Of a stretch of DNA of 64,000 bases, positions 50,920 to 62,639 are shown one piece after another; positions within the stretch are counted from its first letter, which is position 1; every line of letters begins with the position of its first letter. Origin of the DNA: Gambelia wislizenii (lineage: Eukaryota; Chordata; Lepidosauria; Squamata; Crotaphytidae); NCBI GenBank assembly GCA_030847615.1, contig JAUMIR010000015.1, positions 2,807,501-2,871,500 on the forward strand, read 5' to 3'. The notes below the pieces were generated by a model. It was not told where the DNA came from. It searched no databases and saw nothing but the letters and a program-made list of their open reading frames with translations. The position numbers and the translations under genes are program-made.

Positions 50920-52005
50920 TGGATGTGTTTCACAGCTCCTTAATTATTTGGAAACTGGAGATACTCTTGTTTTCTGTTCCTTGAAACCTAAGTATCTAAT
51001 TGCTTATTTTTGTTTTTCTTTTTTGAAGTTCAATAACCTTAACTTGAATTTCAGCACAAACACACCCAGGCTGCAGGGTTGCCCCTGTGCTCTTTCAGGT
51101 TTGTTTTTGCAAATCGCTTTGCATCAAAGGGTTTTCCCCAACCCAGGCTCCAAACTTTTGCATCTGTTTCTAAACAGTGGCCTTTCCTTCTTGTTTAATT
51201 TTAAAAAATAAAAAAATAAATAAAAATGCAGGGATAATTTTAGAAATGGGTGGGTGTTTTCCATGGGACGTTATGTCCTCGGTTGCAGCCAGGGCAAGGT
51301 TCCTATTAATGATTCACAAACTTTTAAACAGAATTTCTTTCTTTCTTTGTTTTTTAAAGGAAAGGATGAAAGGCAAACTAGCTCCAACAATGGACTGACT
51401 CTTTTTTTGAGCGGGTAGCTAGGAAACCCTTGGCTTGTCTAGAGAGTTTTGTTCCAAAATTCTTGCTACAGCCTGACCAAATTTTGAAGACTTGCTCAGT
51501 GGAACGAGAATAAAATTTTCAGGACGACAGTGCCAGCTAAAGCAGTTTAAAAACCGAGGCCTTTTATTTTTCTTGCAATCATTTATTTCAGTTCTTTCTT
51601 TGGTGTATGTTTTAGGTCTGGGTAGCCTTTTTGAAAAGTTTTGCCTGTTGTTTGTTTCTTCAATATTTTCTCACTGAAATTCACTTTGTTGGTCAGCAGG
51701 GGTGTAGCTATGGGTGTGTGTGGCCCAAATAAGAATTCTGTCTCCCAAATGAAATTTTCCTTCCGTGCCAAAAATTTCTCCCATTTGCAGAGAGGGAGAC
51801 TTTGAAAACGGTTCACACTGAGCGCTCTTTGATTTGTTGTCTTCCCATTTTCCTCCCATTAGAAACTCACATTTCTAAGTGCTCAATTGAAGTTTTAAAT
51901 TGCTGAAAGCTTAGAAGTTTGTGGACTGAAGAAAGGCTTCATTTGGGGCCACAGAATTTTACCCTTGTTGGTCGGGAACAATCAATATTCCTTCTGTTCC
52001 GATAT
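50920..52005. other. MTMR11-like intron 1, unassigned
   Basis: AT-rich, low repeat content, no exon signal. Confidence 0.4.
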
Positions 52006-52009
52006 CCCT

Positions 52010-52247
52010 TTATAGTTGTCCCTTCCTATTCGCTGGGATTTGGTTCCAGGACCCGCCGTGAATACCCAAATCCGTGAATACTCAAATCCCATTATATGCA
52101 ATGGCATAGCAAAATGGTGTCCCTTATAGAAGATGGCAAAAAACAAGGTTTGCTATTTGGATTATTATTTTTTTAAAGAATATTTTCAAGCCGTGAATAC
52201 TTAAATCTGTGAATGTCAAATCCATGAATGTGGAGGGACAACTGTAC
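52010..52247 (+). mobile_element. CAGTTGTCC MITE
   Basis: 'tagttgtcccttcctattcg' to GGAGGGACAACTGTAC. Confidence 0.75.
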
Positions 52248-52289
52248 TTTCTAGATTTCCAGTATTGGTTTGGTTTTCACTTAATGGTC

Positions 52290-52560
52290 TGGATACAGAT
52301 CTCTCTCTGTTTGTTAGGGGGTACGTTCCCAGACTTACCACAGATATGTGAAAACGTGTATAATAATGAACCATAGAAATGTGGCAGAGAATGTAGAAAA
52401 TGCCTAGGGAGGATGCCTCTCTAGGCATCTGGCATGACTCTATGGTCAACTTCTGGCGGATGTTGACCATAGAGTTGCACTAGAGGATCTCCTGATGCCT
52501 AGAGGGACCACCTCCAGCACAACCTCCCTCCCCAATCATGGGTAAGTGAAACTATGGGTT
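52290..52560 (-). mobile_element. Hairpin-bearing Tigger-like MITE
   Basis: Contains the imperfect palindrome at 52440-52472 ('ctatggtcaacttctgg'...'tgttgaccatag'); relative of 60380-60716. Confidence 0.6.
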
Positions 52561-52682
52561 CTAATCCTGTCCTTCCTTTTCTAAGTTAGCTGTTTCCATT
52601 GGTTTCCCTTCGCTCATAACGCCTTTGTTCTTCTGCTTGGTTGATCTTTTGGGGCGTTCTTCAAGTTGCATATTTGAGAATA

Positions 52683-52947
52683 CATGTCATCCCCTGTATC
52701 CGCGGCACCAATACCTATGGTTTCGGTTATCTGCAGCTGGAAAAATAGGGGGACATGCCATAGAGTCACACTGGAAACCGCCTAGAGAGGTGTCCTCTCT
52801 AGGAATTGCTAGGTCCTTCAATGCAACTTTATGGTATGTTTGTACCAGAAGTCCTTTATTTTGATACAGTTCACCATTATATATGGTTTCCAGTATCCAT
52901 GGTAAGCCCAGGAGCTGAATGCCCGCAGATACGGGGGACGACTTATA
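52683..52947 (+). mobile_element. Tigger-like MITE, same family as 19580
   Basis: 'atcccctgtatccgcggcac' to 'gcagatacgggggacgac'. Confidence 0.7.
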
Positions 52948-53030
52948 GTTTATTTCAAACAAATAGGTAATCTTTGGTTGCATCATTGCTGCTGTGTTAT
53001 ATTAGAGTCTGGGAACATTGCTCTCTAGAT

Positions 53031-53166
53031 CAATGTTTCCCAGTCTTTGGTCCTCCAGATGTTTTGGACTTCATCTCCCAGAATTCCTAGCTATTGAGCA
53101 AAGTAGATAGGGCTTATGGGAGATGAAGTCTAAAACACCTAGAGGACCAAAGTTTGGGAATCACTG
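53031..53166. mobile_element. 136-bp palindromic hAT-like MITE with perfect 8-bp duplication
   Basis: CTCTAGAT is present on both sides (53023-53030, 53167-53174). Arms: GGTCCTCCAGATGTTTTGGA against 'tctaaaacacctagaggacc'; ends CAATGTTTCCCA and TGGGAATCACTG. Confidence 0.85.
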
Positions 53167-53239
53167 CTCTAGATGGTAACCATTCTTTTTTAGTGACCTC
53201 AGGCTGATGGATTTGCTTCATGGAAGCATTCCAGTATTA

Positions 53240-53470
53240 ATTTGGGAAGAGAAACTGAACTGTGGTTCCGGCGATGGGAGGTACTCTGAGAATGCTCCCA
53301 AATAGACTGACAAAATAGTTGAATGAAGTCACTATATATAGGATGACAACAGCAGAATTAGGAAAAGCAGCACTGGTTGGAATGGAATGAGCCACTTGAT
53401 CTGACGAGACCTCAACCTGGGACAGAATCCGAGGAATGGTGACATACCAGACATAACTGTGGTTGAATAA
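53240..53470 (+). mobile_element. Retroelement coding remnant
   Basis: 'ggaatgagccacttgatctg' and 'gggacagaatccgaggaa' match the remnants at 59845-60290. Confidence 0.5.
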
Positions 53471-53692
53471 ACTCCAGCATTTTGCTAATGAAAACCGGCA
53501 CACGTGTGGTTGAGCAATGTAAGAATGTGGTGAAGATGGCAAAAGTTAATGGGCTAAGCTAAGCTAAAAGCTAAACGAGGAGTGGCTGCAGCAGCTTGCT
53601 TTTGTCTGTGCCTCCTGGGAAAGGCAAGATTTGGGCACTCTTCTCCATCCTTAATAGAGTTAATGGACTACAAACTCCTTTCGCCCTTATTT

Positions 53693-53850
53693 ATTTATTT
53701 ATTTATTTATACACCGCTCTTCAGCCACAAAGGCTATCAGAGTGGCTTACAAATTGTTTTAAGCAATAGCAATTGACACATCTACACTGCATTAAGCAGC
53801 TTCCAATGTGTGTTAGCTAATTGTCCCCACAAGCCAGGTACTCGATTTTG
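53693..53850. repeat. Dispersed retroposon tail
   Basis: (TTTA)n then 'cagccacaaaggctatcaga'; near-identical to 13165-13340. Confidence 0.65.
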
Positions 53851-54349
53851 AACTCAGTTTGCAGCAAGTGAAGTAAAAGGGGAAAGCAGTAAGAGAGAGA
53901 AACCAGGACATTTTAAAAGCAGCTAAAAAAAGCAGGATGACAGGGTATTAATTGAGACTGCCTCTGCCAAATTGGGAAAAATTAGGACCAATTAATTAGA
54001 GAGGAGATAAAAATGAAGATATTTTCATCAAAATACCTCTAGAATTAGTTTTTGAAAGGAACCATGGGGCATTTTGATGACAATTTCTTAATTTTTATCC
54101 CCCCTCTAAATACAGTGGGCCAGCTGTATTGGCAAGCTAGTCATCCATAGATTGGAGTGTCTGCAGATGACCCCCCCCCCCGCATATTGTTCAATGATGG
54201 TGTGTGCACATGGGTGCATTAGTGCGCAGTTGCGTGCACGCATCACCATTGATTAATATGGGGCTTGGGTGTCTGCGTTGTTCCCCATCTGCAGGAGGGC
54301 TCAGTGTAACTGATCCTAAATTTCCCCACCCCTTAACTACATAATTGAG

Positions 54350-54825
54350 AAGCTGGAACGTATCCAGAGAGGGCGACCAAAATGGTGGGATGTCTGGAAG
54401 CCATGATGCCTTATGAGGAACAGTTTAGGGAGCTGGACATGTTTAGCCTGGAGAAGAGAAGGTTAGGAGGGGACATGATAGCCATGTTTTGACTATTTGA
54501 ATGGATGTCATACTGAGGATGGAGCAAGCTTGTTTTCTGCTGCTCTAGAGACTAGTACATGGAGCAATGGGTTCAAACTCCAGGAAAAGAGATTCCATCT
54601 AAACATTAGGAAGACCTTCCCGACAGTAAGAGCTGTTCAGAAGTGGAATAGGCTGCTGCCTGGGAGTGCGGTGGAGTCTCCTTCTTTGGAGATTTTTAAA
54701 CAGAGGCTGGATGGCCATCTGTTGGGAATGCTTTGATTGTGTATTCCTTCAGGGCAGAATGGAGTTGGATTGGATGACCCTTGGAGTCCCTTCCAACTCT
54801 ATGATTCTATGATTCTATAACAGGG
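54350..54825 (+). mobile_element. CR1 LINE 3' fragment with octamer tail
   Basis: 'gaagccatgatgccttatga' through [20 protein letters not shown] and [20 protein letters not shown] to 'ctatgattctatgattctat'. One of the better copies. Confidence 0.8.
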
Positions 54826-55312
54826 AGCACTGAAAAACTGCAGCAAGTAATAGCAACTGTGTATTTTCCAAACACTATAAGGGGTAAAGGGGAAAGAATT
54901 ACTTTTTAAGAAGTAACTTTCCAAGCTCTGCTTTCTTGGTCGTCTTTGAGTCTTCCTCCACTCATGTTCCTCCCTCCCTCTTTCTGCTGGAGCATTCTTG
55001 GCATATTTTAAAGCCATGTTTTCCAACTTGAAGCAGAAATATGCACCAGAAATATGCACTGGAGAAGCCAAATCATTGAGATCGTTGGACAGAGGAAGAG
55101 GTTATTAAAACAAAATAAAAATCTGATTGCATGGGAAAGGTGGGTTGTTACAACTGTGGGAGATCCCCTACAATCTGATTTTTTTATTATTATTAGCAGG
55201 GAGGAAGCTCTTCCACCTTTGATGTTGAGAAGACTTGGAGTGGGCAACTGTGGGAGGCTGACCACAGACTTTGGAAGGCCATACACCTATATCACCCTTG
55301 CTAAAAATATAT

Positions 55313-55700
55313 ATACAGTTGTCCCTCCGTACCCACAGATATGGTATCTACGGATTTAAGTATTCACGGCTTGAAAATATTCTTTAAAAAATAATAATCC
55401 AAAATGCAAACCTTGATTTTGCCGTCTTATATAAGGGACACCTTTTTTTATGCCATTGCATAGAATGAGACTTCAGTATCCATAGATTTGGTATCCACGG
55501 ACTTAAGTATTCACGGCTTGAAAATATTCTTTTAAAAAATAATAATCCAAAAAGTAAACCTTGATTTTGCCATCTTATATAAGGGACATCATTTTGCTAT
55601 GCCATTGCAAAAGAATGGGACTCGAGTATTCACGGATTTTGGTATCCACAGGGGGTCCTGGAACCAAAATCCAGCAAATATGATGGGATAACTGTATAAT
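55313..55700 (+). mobile_element. CAGTTGTCC MITE with internal duplication
   Basis: TACAGTTGTCCCTCCGTACC to 'gatgggataactgta'. The block from 'tatctacggatttaagtatt' to 'tcttatataagggacac' occurs twice (about 55345 and 55492). Confidence 0.7.
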
Positions 55701-55852
55701 TGCCCCCAAATACTCTTTAGGGGCTGTGGGAAGTGTTTCCACCCTATTTCTAAGTCCACCCGAGCCATTTAAAGTCCATTAGAGCTCTTTTTTTTTTTTA
55801 AACATCAGGAAGTGAGTAGAATTCATTTCCTTGTTACTTCCTTTTTTTTAGA

Positions 55853-56165
55853 GGCCTTCTCTCTCTCTGGCTTTTCTTCGCAAATGAAGATTCAGGAGGG
55901 ACTCATCCCGCGCTTTCTGCAAGCACGCTGATGACTAAAAAGGCCAATCCAAGATAGACAAGTCCGGTTGCAGAAAGCACAGCAGAAGGTCTCCTTGGGT
56001 TACGTTTTTGGTTTGTGATTCTTTCTGCGTTGTCATTTCTCTTCAAGACTTGTTCGGCGTGAGTTCTCAAATAAGGCTGCAGCATTGTGGATCATGCGTC
56101 TCCATGCCTCCCAGTGTGATGCCAGGGTGGACCACTGTTGGTGATCAATTTGGCCGAGCCTGAGA
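55853..56165 (-). mobile_element. LINE C-terminal fragment with zinc-finger end
   Basis: (CT)n then 'ggcttttcttcgcaaatgaa'; the same 3' border as 30195 and 45355. Confidence 0.7.
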
Positions 56166-56364
56166 TCTTGGACCTATATTAGCCCATGAGGGGCCAAAAA
56201 CTCGGCAAAAATGACCCTGCAGCCTCTGGAAATTTTATTTTACTCCTGGTAGCAAAAAAGGGCTTCATTTTACCCACCCCTGTAGAAGACAGTGATGTGG
56301 TAGACTCAATACTGGCTGACTGTGGGCCAAGTGTATTTTCTTGGTTGGGCCAACCTCTCAAGGT

Positions 56365-56790
56365 TGTTGTTCCTTATTTATTTTATCTATTTATTAAGAT
56401 GCTTCTATCCCGCCCTATATCTGAGGAGCTCAAGGTGGCATACTATAAAATCGGTTCAGAACAGTGGTAAAACAATAACAGCAATTCTAAAAGACTAAAA
56501 GAATATTAATATTATTATTATTAATAATATTAATATTAATAATAATAATATAATATTTATTTCTTACCCACCTCTCCCTATGTAGCGAGGCGGGGAACAA
56601 CGCATTAACTTATAAACATAACGTTAGTTAAAAACACATGAGTTAAAAACTTATCAATTTAAAAAACAAGTAAGATTAAGACATTTTAAAACAATCAGTG
56701 CACAGGTTAAAATTCACAATTTAAAATCATCTGGATAGGCCTGCCGGAAGAGATTTGTCACTTAAAACCAGACAGTTTAAAAGCAATTTA
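56365..56790. mobile_element. L2-like tail with ATT-rich tract
   Basis: 'gcttctatcccgccctatat', a repeat of ATT/AAT units at 56503-56545, then 'tctggataggcctgccggaa'. Confidence 0.5.
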
Positions 56791-56792
56791 AA

Positions 56793-57072
56793 ATACAGGT
56801 CAAACCCCCCCCCCCATCCCCATATCCACAGGATGCATTCCTGGATGTAATGTTTATAAGTGAAATTGCGGATAATATTTTAACCCTATTAAAATAAAGG
56901 ACTTCCAGTATAAACATGCCATAGAGTTGCGTTGGAGAACCTAGCGATTCCTAGCACGGATGCCTCTCTAGGGATTTTCCAGTGTGACTCTATGGTATGT
57001 GTCCCTATTTTTTTCAGCCGTGGATAACTGAAACCACAGATATTGTCTCCATGGATATGGGGGCAACCTATA
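56793..57072 (-). mobile_element. Tigger-like MITE, minus strand, same family as 19580
   Basis: 'acaggtcaaaccccccc' to 'atatgggggcaacctata'. Confidence 0.65.
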
Positions 57073-57720
57073 ATGCAAACCGTAGCACATGTACATAAAT
57101 GGGATAAAATCATTTAGGCTCTGGAGAGTTTAATCCAAAGCCGTATTTTGACCTGGCGCAGGAACAACCCCAGCGTTGGAACCAGTTGGGCCTCTGGAAA
57201 GAGATTTATAGTTTGGGGACACACTAGAGCTCTCTGGCTGTGAATTGTAAACCTCTCTTCCTCAGCTGCCAACCTCAGGATTCCATGGGGTGGAATTTTG
57301 GCAGGTAAAATGGAATCATAGTGCTATAATTGTGTAGTGTGAACAGTCCCTGTGTGTGTATATTAGGGTTCCCAGTTTAGGCTCATCTCAGATTCTGAGG
57401 TTTCTGGGCCAAAACTTAAGAATTAGGGATGCCCCCAGTAGCAGCATGCACTAAAGTACCAGCTACAACTGCTCACAAACTGTCATTCAAACACACACAC
57501 AGACACAACATGTTTTCCTGTTTGGAGAGTAAGAGAGAAATCTTAGCTAAAGGGCCTGTTTCCAGATCAAAGTGGGGATTATTCCTCTTCACCTATTTAG
57601 GGAGACAAGATAAGGAACGTTAAACCTAGCTTCTAGTCAGAAGGTGGGTGCAAAGCAGACTGGAGGGTGAGCCCTGGCTCCACAATGACTGGGAGAAAGG
57701 AGGAATTTAACTAAATAAAT

Positions 57721-58140
57721 ATAGCCAGCCCTCTGTATCCTCGGATTCTGCATCTGCGGATTCAGCCATCCACAGCTTGAAAATATATATTTTTTAAAAA
57801 TCCGAAAAGTAAATCTTGATTTTGCCATTTTATATAAGGGACACCATTTTACTACTTCATGGCAGTGTTTCTCAACCAGGGTTCCCTGGAACCCTAGGGT
57901 TCCCCAAGAGGTTGCTAGGGGTTCCTCAAGGGATTGTGATTGTTGGGGGGAAGCAATAACAGTATACAGGATAATGATTATGCAGGGGTTCCCTGACCCT
58001 GAGACTTAACAATTATTTCAAGGGTTCCTCTGGGATAAAAAGGTTGAGAAAAGCTGCTCCATGGACTTGAGCTTCCATGGATTTTGGTATTTACGGGGGT
58101 CCTAGAACCAAACCCCTGCAGCTACGAAGGGCCCACTGTA
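57721..58140 (+). mobile_element. Tigger-like MITE interrupted by a hAT-like MITE
   Basis: 'agccagccctctgtatcctc' to 'gaagggcccactgtac', split at 57863-58056. Terminus differs from the CAGTTGTCC type (CAGCCCT...GGGCCCACTG). Confidence 0.7.
57863..58056. mobile_element. hAT-like MITE, nested, with target duplication
   Basis: CAGTGTTTCTCAACCAGG and GGTTGAGAAAAGCTG; flanks CTTCATGG (57855-57862) and CTCCATGG (58057-58064) match 7 of 8. Relative of 33456. Confidence 0.8.
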
Positions 58141-58454
58141 CACAGTCTCTTGGAGACTCGTTGCAAATTGCAGCAAGAATTGAATTAAGCCTTGCAAAAT
58201 TGTGGCAAGCTGCTGCTCTCCTAGTTAAGCTGGAGATTTGCACCAGCAATTTCCATTTTTCCAGAGTGGAGTCTACCAAAAGTGGAGAATTTGTCCCCTT
58301 ACTTCCTTTCTGGGGCTGACCCATGAAAACTGGAGCCTTGAGGCCAGGCCCTGAGATCTGGCAACAGTGTATGTTAGTGTGTTTCCAGGAATTGCAGGAG
58401 ATCTGGCAACTGTGTATGCTAACACACATTGTAATACAGGAAATTTGGCAACTG

Positions 58455-58595
58455 TGTAATTAGCTAACACACATTGGAAGCTGCTTAATGCAAAGTAGAT
58501 GTGTAAATTGCTATTGCTAAAAACAATTTATAAGCCGCTCTGATAGCCTTGTGGCTGAAGAGCCGGGTATAAATAACTAATAAAAAAATAAATAA
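58455..58595. repeat. Dispersed retroposon tail, reversed
   Basis: 'gctaacacacattggaagct' to 'gccgctctgatagcc' is the reverse of the tail at 53693. Confidence 0.6.
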
Positions 58596-58779
58596 AAGTT
58601 TGTGCATTTCCAGGAATTGTAGGAAAACACTTGGGATTGGGTGCCTTTTGGCCTCCCCTTGAGTGTTGCCTTGTTAAGGCTGCCTTCTTAGGATGAGACC
58701 AAAGGTTCGTCTCGCTTGGGACTTTGTTTCCAGGTGGGACTTTGCTTTAACACCCCACCTCCTTCTTTTTCCTTTGCAG

Positions 58780-58852
58780 CCTCCAAGTCCAAAGTCTCCC
58801 GACATGAGCAGAAAAAGGAACCAAAATGACTACGCTCTCCAGTGCATTCCAG
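58780..58852 (+). CDS. MTMR11: MTMR11-like gene, second coding exon
   Basis: Acceptor CCTTTGCAG at 58779 and donor CCAG/GTAATA bound 73 bases that read at phase 0 as PPSPKSPDMSRKRNQNDYAL then QCIPG. The family has a Leu/Cys-x-Pro-Gly-Glu block here, at the entry to the PH-GRAM domain, so the split Gly codon should be followed by Glu in exon 3. Phase matches exon 1. Exon 3 was not found before the window end, so the gene is partial. Confidence 0.65.
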
Positions 58853-58879
58853 GTAATAATACTAAAACGAATACTAATA

Positions 58880-59112
58880 CACTTGTCCCTCCACATTCAC
58901 GGATTTGGCATTCACAGTTTTAAGTATTCATGGTTTAAAAATATTCTTAAAAAAGGAATAATCCCAAAAGCAAACCTTGATTTTCCATCTTATATAAGGG
59001 ACACCATTTTGCTATGCCGTTGCATATCACGGGACTTGAGTATTCACGGATTTGGGTATTCACGGGGGGTCCTGGAACTAAACCCCAGCGAATGTGAAGG
59101 GACAACTGTACT
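58880..59112 (+). mobile_element. CAGTTGTCC MITE just after exon 2
   Basis: 'acttgtccctccacattcac' to GAAGGGACAACTGTA; starts 27 bases after the exon 2 donor. Confidence 0.7.
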
Positions 59113-59587
59113 ACTAATAACATTTATTTGTATCCCACCCTTCTACAAATGTGATCGGGGCAGTTTACAACAATTAAAATATACATTCAAGACCCTCCAT
59201 CCTACCCCCCCGTAAATACAATTAAATAATTCAAAAAATTTAAAACATACTTAATAAATACTAAAAATAATAACAGTGGCAGTATTGGGATCAGGCTAAA
59301 TTAGGTTATTCTTTCTGAGTACTGGGAAGTGGATTGATACTGGGGTGTGTGTGTGTTTTCTTGGATTCCATTTGCATTTCTCTCTTTGCTGCCCCCACAT
59401 ATAAATTTGTTATCTATTGCCCCCCTACCAATCTGAGGTCACCCTTTGGTTAATGGTTTCCTCTGAAAGTGTGCTATTTTCCTTTTCTTCTGGCGATTTT
59501 AGGAGGTTGCAGAAAGGATGAATTCTTAGTGTTTTTTTCCCATCTTACAAGTCAAGCTTCCACAACTTATCCAGCCATTCTTTATTT

Positions 59588-59728
59588 CAGGGGGTGGGAA
59601 TTATGTGGCCATCCAAATGGTGTTGGACTGCAGAACCCATCTTTTCCCCAGCATTCCTCATTCCTGGCTTTGCTGGCAGGGGCTGCTGGGAATCATAGTC
59701 CAACACGACCACATGATTTCCACCCCAG
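59588..59728. mobile_element. Palindromic hAT-like MITE with perfect 8-bp duplication
   Basis: CTTTATTT on both sides (59580-59587, 59729-59736). Arms GGGTGGGAATTATGTGG / CCACATGATTTCCACCC and GTGTTGGACT / AGTCCAACAC. Confidence 0.8.
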
Positions 59729-59844
59729 CTTTATTTGTTGGGTTTTCCCCAGCATGCTGCAGTCCCCAGCCATGGAGCAGCTAAGAGAAAATTAAGATTT
59801 TGTGATGCAAGGTTTTAAAATGAAAACATTTAAAAACAACCGCA

Positions 59845-60290
59845 ACAGTGACAATACCCCCAGGAGTGGTCAGTGCACTGGGAGCAATTCCAAGTGGACT
59901 GACAAAAGATTTAATGAAATGGCCAAAGATTGGGTTCACAATGGTGCAATTACAAAAGCAACATTGTTTGGAATGGGCCATCTTATCCGATGATCCCAGA
60001 GGGACAGCAGAGTTGAAGACAAATAATGAGAAGGAATTATGAAAAATTGAGACCTACAAATGGAGGTTTGAGGCCTCTGGGAAAAGGAAACCACTCTGGT
60101 TCCAGTGGTGTGGGAACAATCTCAAGTGGATTGACAAAAGATCTCAAGGAAATGGCTGTAGACAGGATCATAATCTTGCCGTTAGAAAAAGTGACACTGC
60201 TTGGAATGGGCCACTTGATTTGATTTGACAAGACGTCACTGGTTCCTAGATTTTGGGACAGAATCCGAATCATTGACTTGTTGAATCAAC
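59845..60290 (+). mobile_element. Retroelement coding remnants, two in series
   Basis: Reads SALGAIPSGLTKDLMKW near 59868 and SGLTKDLKEMAVDRIIIL near 60122, the same segment repeated; a third, weaker copy is at 60830-61000. Probably a degenerate non-LTR polymerase end. Confidence 0.5.
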
Positions 60291-60379
60291 TCCAGTCAGT
60301 AACACCTGCGAGACTGTGAAACTGAACTGGTGGTGGTGGTGATGGACAACTAATGAACAGTTAAGGGTATAATATGCCA

Positions 60380-60716
60380 GACAGGTTGCCCCTGTATCCA
60401 TGGAGGCTCTATTCCCGAATGTACTGTGGGTACCTGAAACCGCATATAATAACAAACTGCCATGAATACCATAGAATCGCATTGGAGGGCCTAGAAAATG
60501 CCTAGAGAGGACACCTCTCCAACCATCTGGTATGACCCTATGGTCAACTTCTGCCAGAAGTTGACCATAGAGTCACACTGGAGGACCTCCTAATGCCTAG
60601 AGAGACCACCTCCAGCATGACTTTATGGTCCTCCCGATGATTAGAGAGACCTCCCCCAACAGTGGGTAAGTGAAACCGCGGGTACCGATCCTATATAAAC
60701 AGGGGGCAACCTCTAA
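60380..60716 (+). mobile_element. Tigger-like MITE with a perfect internal hairpin
   Basis: Ends ACAGGTTGCCCCTGTATCC and 'acagggggcaacctcta'. 60538-60570 is a palindrome with 16-base arms (CTATGGTCAACTTCTG) and a 1-base centre. Confidence 0.75.
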
Positions 60717-61000
60717 CTGTGGTTGAGAAGGAGAACGCTTGGATGACAGATGTGTCAATCCTGGAGTGACAGCAGAATCAAACACAGGGAAAGATGATGA
60801 AATATCGAGACCTACAATGGAGATCCAGGACCTTTTGGAAAAGCAATTCCAAATGGAATTGAGCCATTCCAAATGGACTGACGAAACATCCAGATGAAAT
60901 TGATGTAGGTAGGATTATAGTTACCAAAAGCAATACTGTTTGGAAGAGGCTGCGTCATCCAACAATGCCTGGATTCTTGGAGAGCAAAGGAATGGCCCAA

Positions 61001-61585
61001 AACTGTCATAAAAGGCTTCAGAGTGCGTTCACTCTCTGCCCATCCAAGCAGAGATGCTTGCAGCGAAATAGCGTGGGCTTTTGAGCAAAGACATGTACAC
61101 TTCTGGTGCAAAAGAAAAGGCCATATCAAAAATCTTTTATGGCTTTTTTATTAACGGCAAACAAATGAAAATAAAATAGACAGCAGAAGACATTCATCCA
61201 TGCTTCTGTATGCTCCAAGATTCCTCAGGAGCTAAGAGAAAGAAAAAAGAGCTCCCAAATGCAGGAGAGACACACAAGCTCTGAAATCCCCTCTCAGTTA
61301 AATACCCTTCTAAAATATTTTAACCTTCTGAGAAACGAAACAGAGAAGCTGGACTCCTAGTTTCCTTTCTCGGTCTCAAACCCCGAAGGACAAAATAACA
61401 TCAAGAGACAGATTTATGAGCTCTAGTAGACAAGCTGGCATTTTCAGTGTCTTGGTGAACAAAATTACCCAAAGTGGGGAGACAAACTTCTAATTACAAT
61501 ATCTATTTTCCCTGACAAAAACTCCAGTTGTTAACATCTGGGAGACTGTGGAACTGTTGATGAGGATGATTTTCCTTGGACAGGG
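61001..61585. other. MTMR11-like intron 2, unassigned
   Basis: AT-rich, no gene or repeat signature recognised. Confidence 0.4.
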
Positions 61586-61588
61586 TTA

Positions 61589-61830
61589 TACAGTAGGACT
61601 CCCGTATCCACTGATTCAATTATCCACAGGACACAAAACAGCACACCTACCATAGAGTCTTCCTAGAAAAGGTGTCCTCTCTAACCATTTTCTAGGGCCT
61701 CCAAGGCAACTCTGGTATTTTAAACTGGAAGTCCCATTATTTTCAATTGCAGTTGCTATTATCCATGGTTTTCGGTATTCATGGGTCCCTCCAGAACAAT
61801 CCCCAGCAGATATGAGGGTCCTACTGTAAC
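61589..61830 (+). mobile_element. Tigger-like MITE with CAGTAGGAC termini
   Basis: TACAGTAGGACTCCCGTATC and ATGAGGGTCCTACTGTA: inverted ends with TA flanks, a distinct subfamily. Confidence 0.75.
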
Positions 61831-61881
61831 ATCACGAGCATCTCACTGATGGTTACAGTCAGGGTGGATAGTTTGCAGCTG

Positions 61882-62113
61882 TTACAGTTGTCCCTCCACA
61901 TTCATGGATTTGGCATTCACGGATTTAAGTATTAATGGCTTGAAAATATTCTTTAAAAAATAATAATCCCAAAGAAAACCTTGATTTTGCCATCTTATAG
62001 AAGGGACACCATTTTGCTATGCCATTGCATAGAATGGGACTTGAATACTCATGGATTTGGGTATTCAATGGGGGTCCTGGAACCAAACCCCAGCAAATGT
62101 GAAGGGACGACTA
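61882..62113 (+). mobile_element. CAGTTGTCC MITE
   Basis: TACAGTTGTCCCTCCACATT to 'gtgaagggacgacta'. Confidence 0.75.
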
Positions 62114-62639
62114 TTTGCTTTCAAATTGATTTTGACTTACGGCGACCTTTGGAATAAGTGACCTCCAAGAGCAACTTCCTGTTCTGAACAGCCCCGCTCA
62201 GGTTTTGCAAGCTCAGGGTGGCCATGGAACTAGCAAATTAGATTTTACATAGAACATCTTATGGAACTTTATGCATGGAAAAGTGACAGACGCATTTGTG
62301 CTGTTGGATACAAAAATGGCTAAACTTCATCTTCAGAAGACTAAACCTGACATCTAAACATGCCAATATGATCAAACATAAAAAATATTCCAAGTTTAAC
62401 CAACCACAGGAAACAATCTGGTATAAGAAAAAAGCAACAAAGATTACACGCATTTATAAACCAGCACACAAAAAGGTTTAACACATTTCTGAAAATGAAG
62501 TTAGCTTTATTGAGTCGGGGGAATAAAAAAATCAATCTTGACTTTATTGAGTCAGGGGAATAAAAAAGTTCAGTCTTCCTTTTTTCCTTCTGCCCTCCAT
62601 TTTACCAAAGCATTATCATCTTTTCCAGAGAGTAATGTT

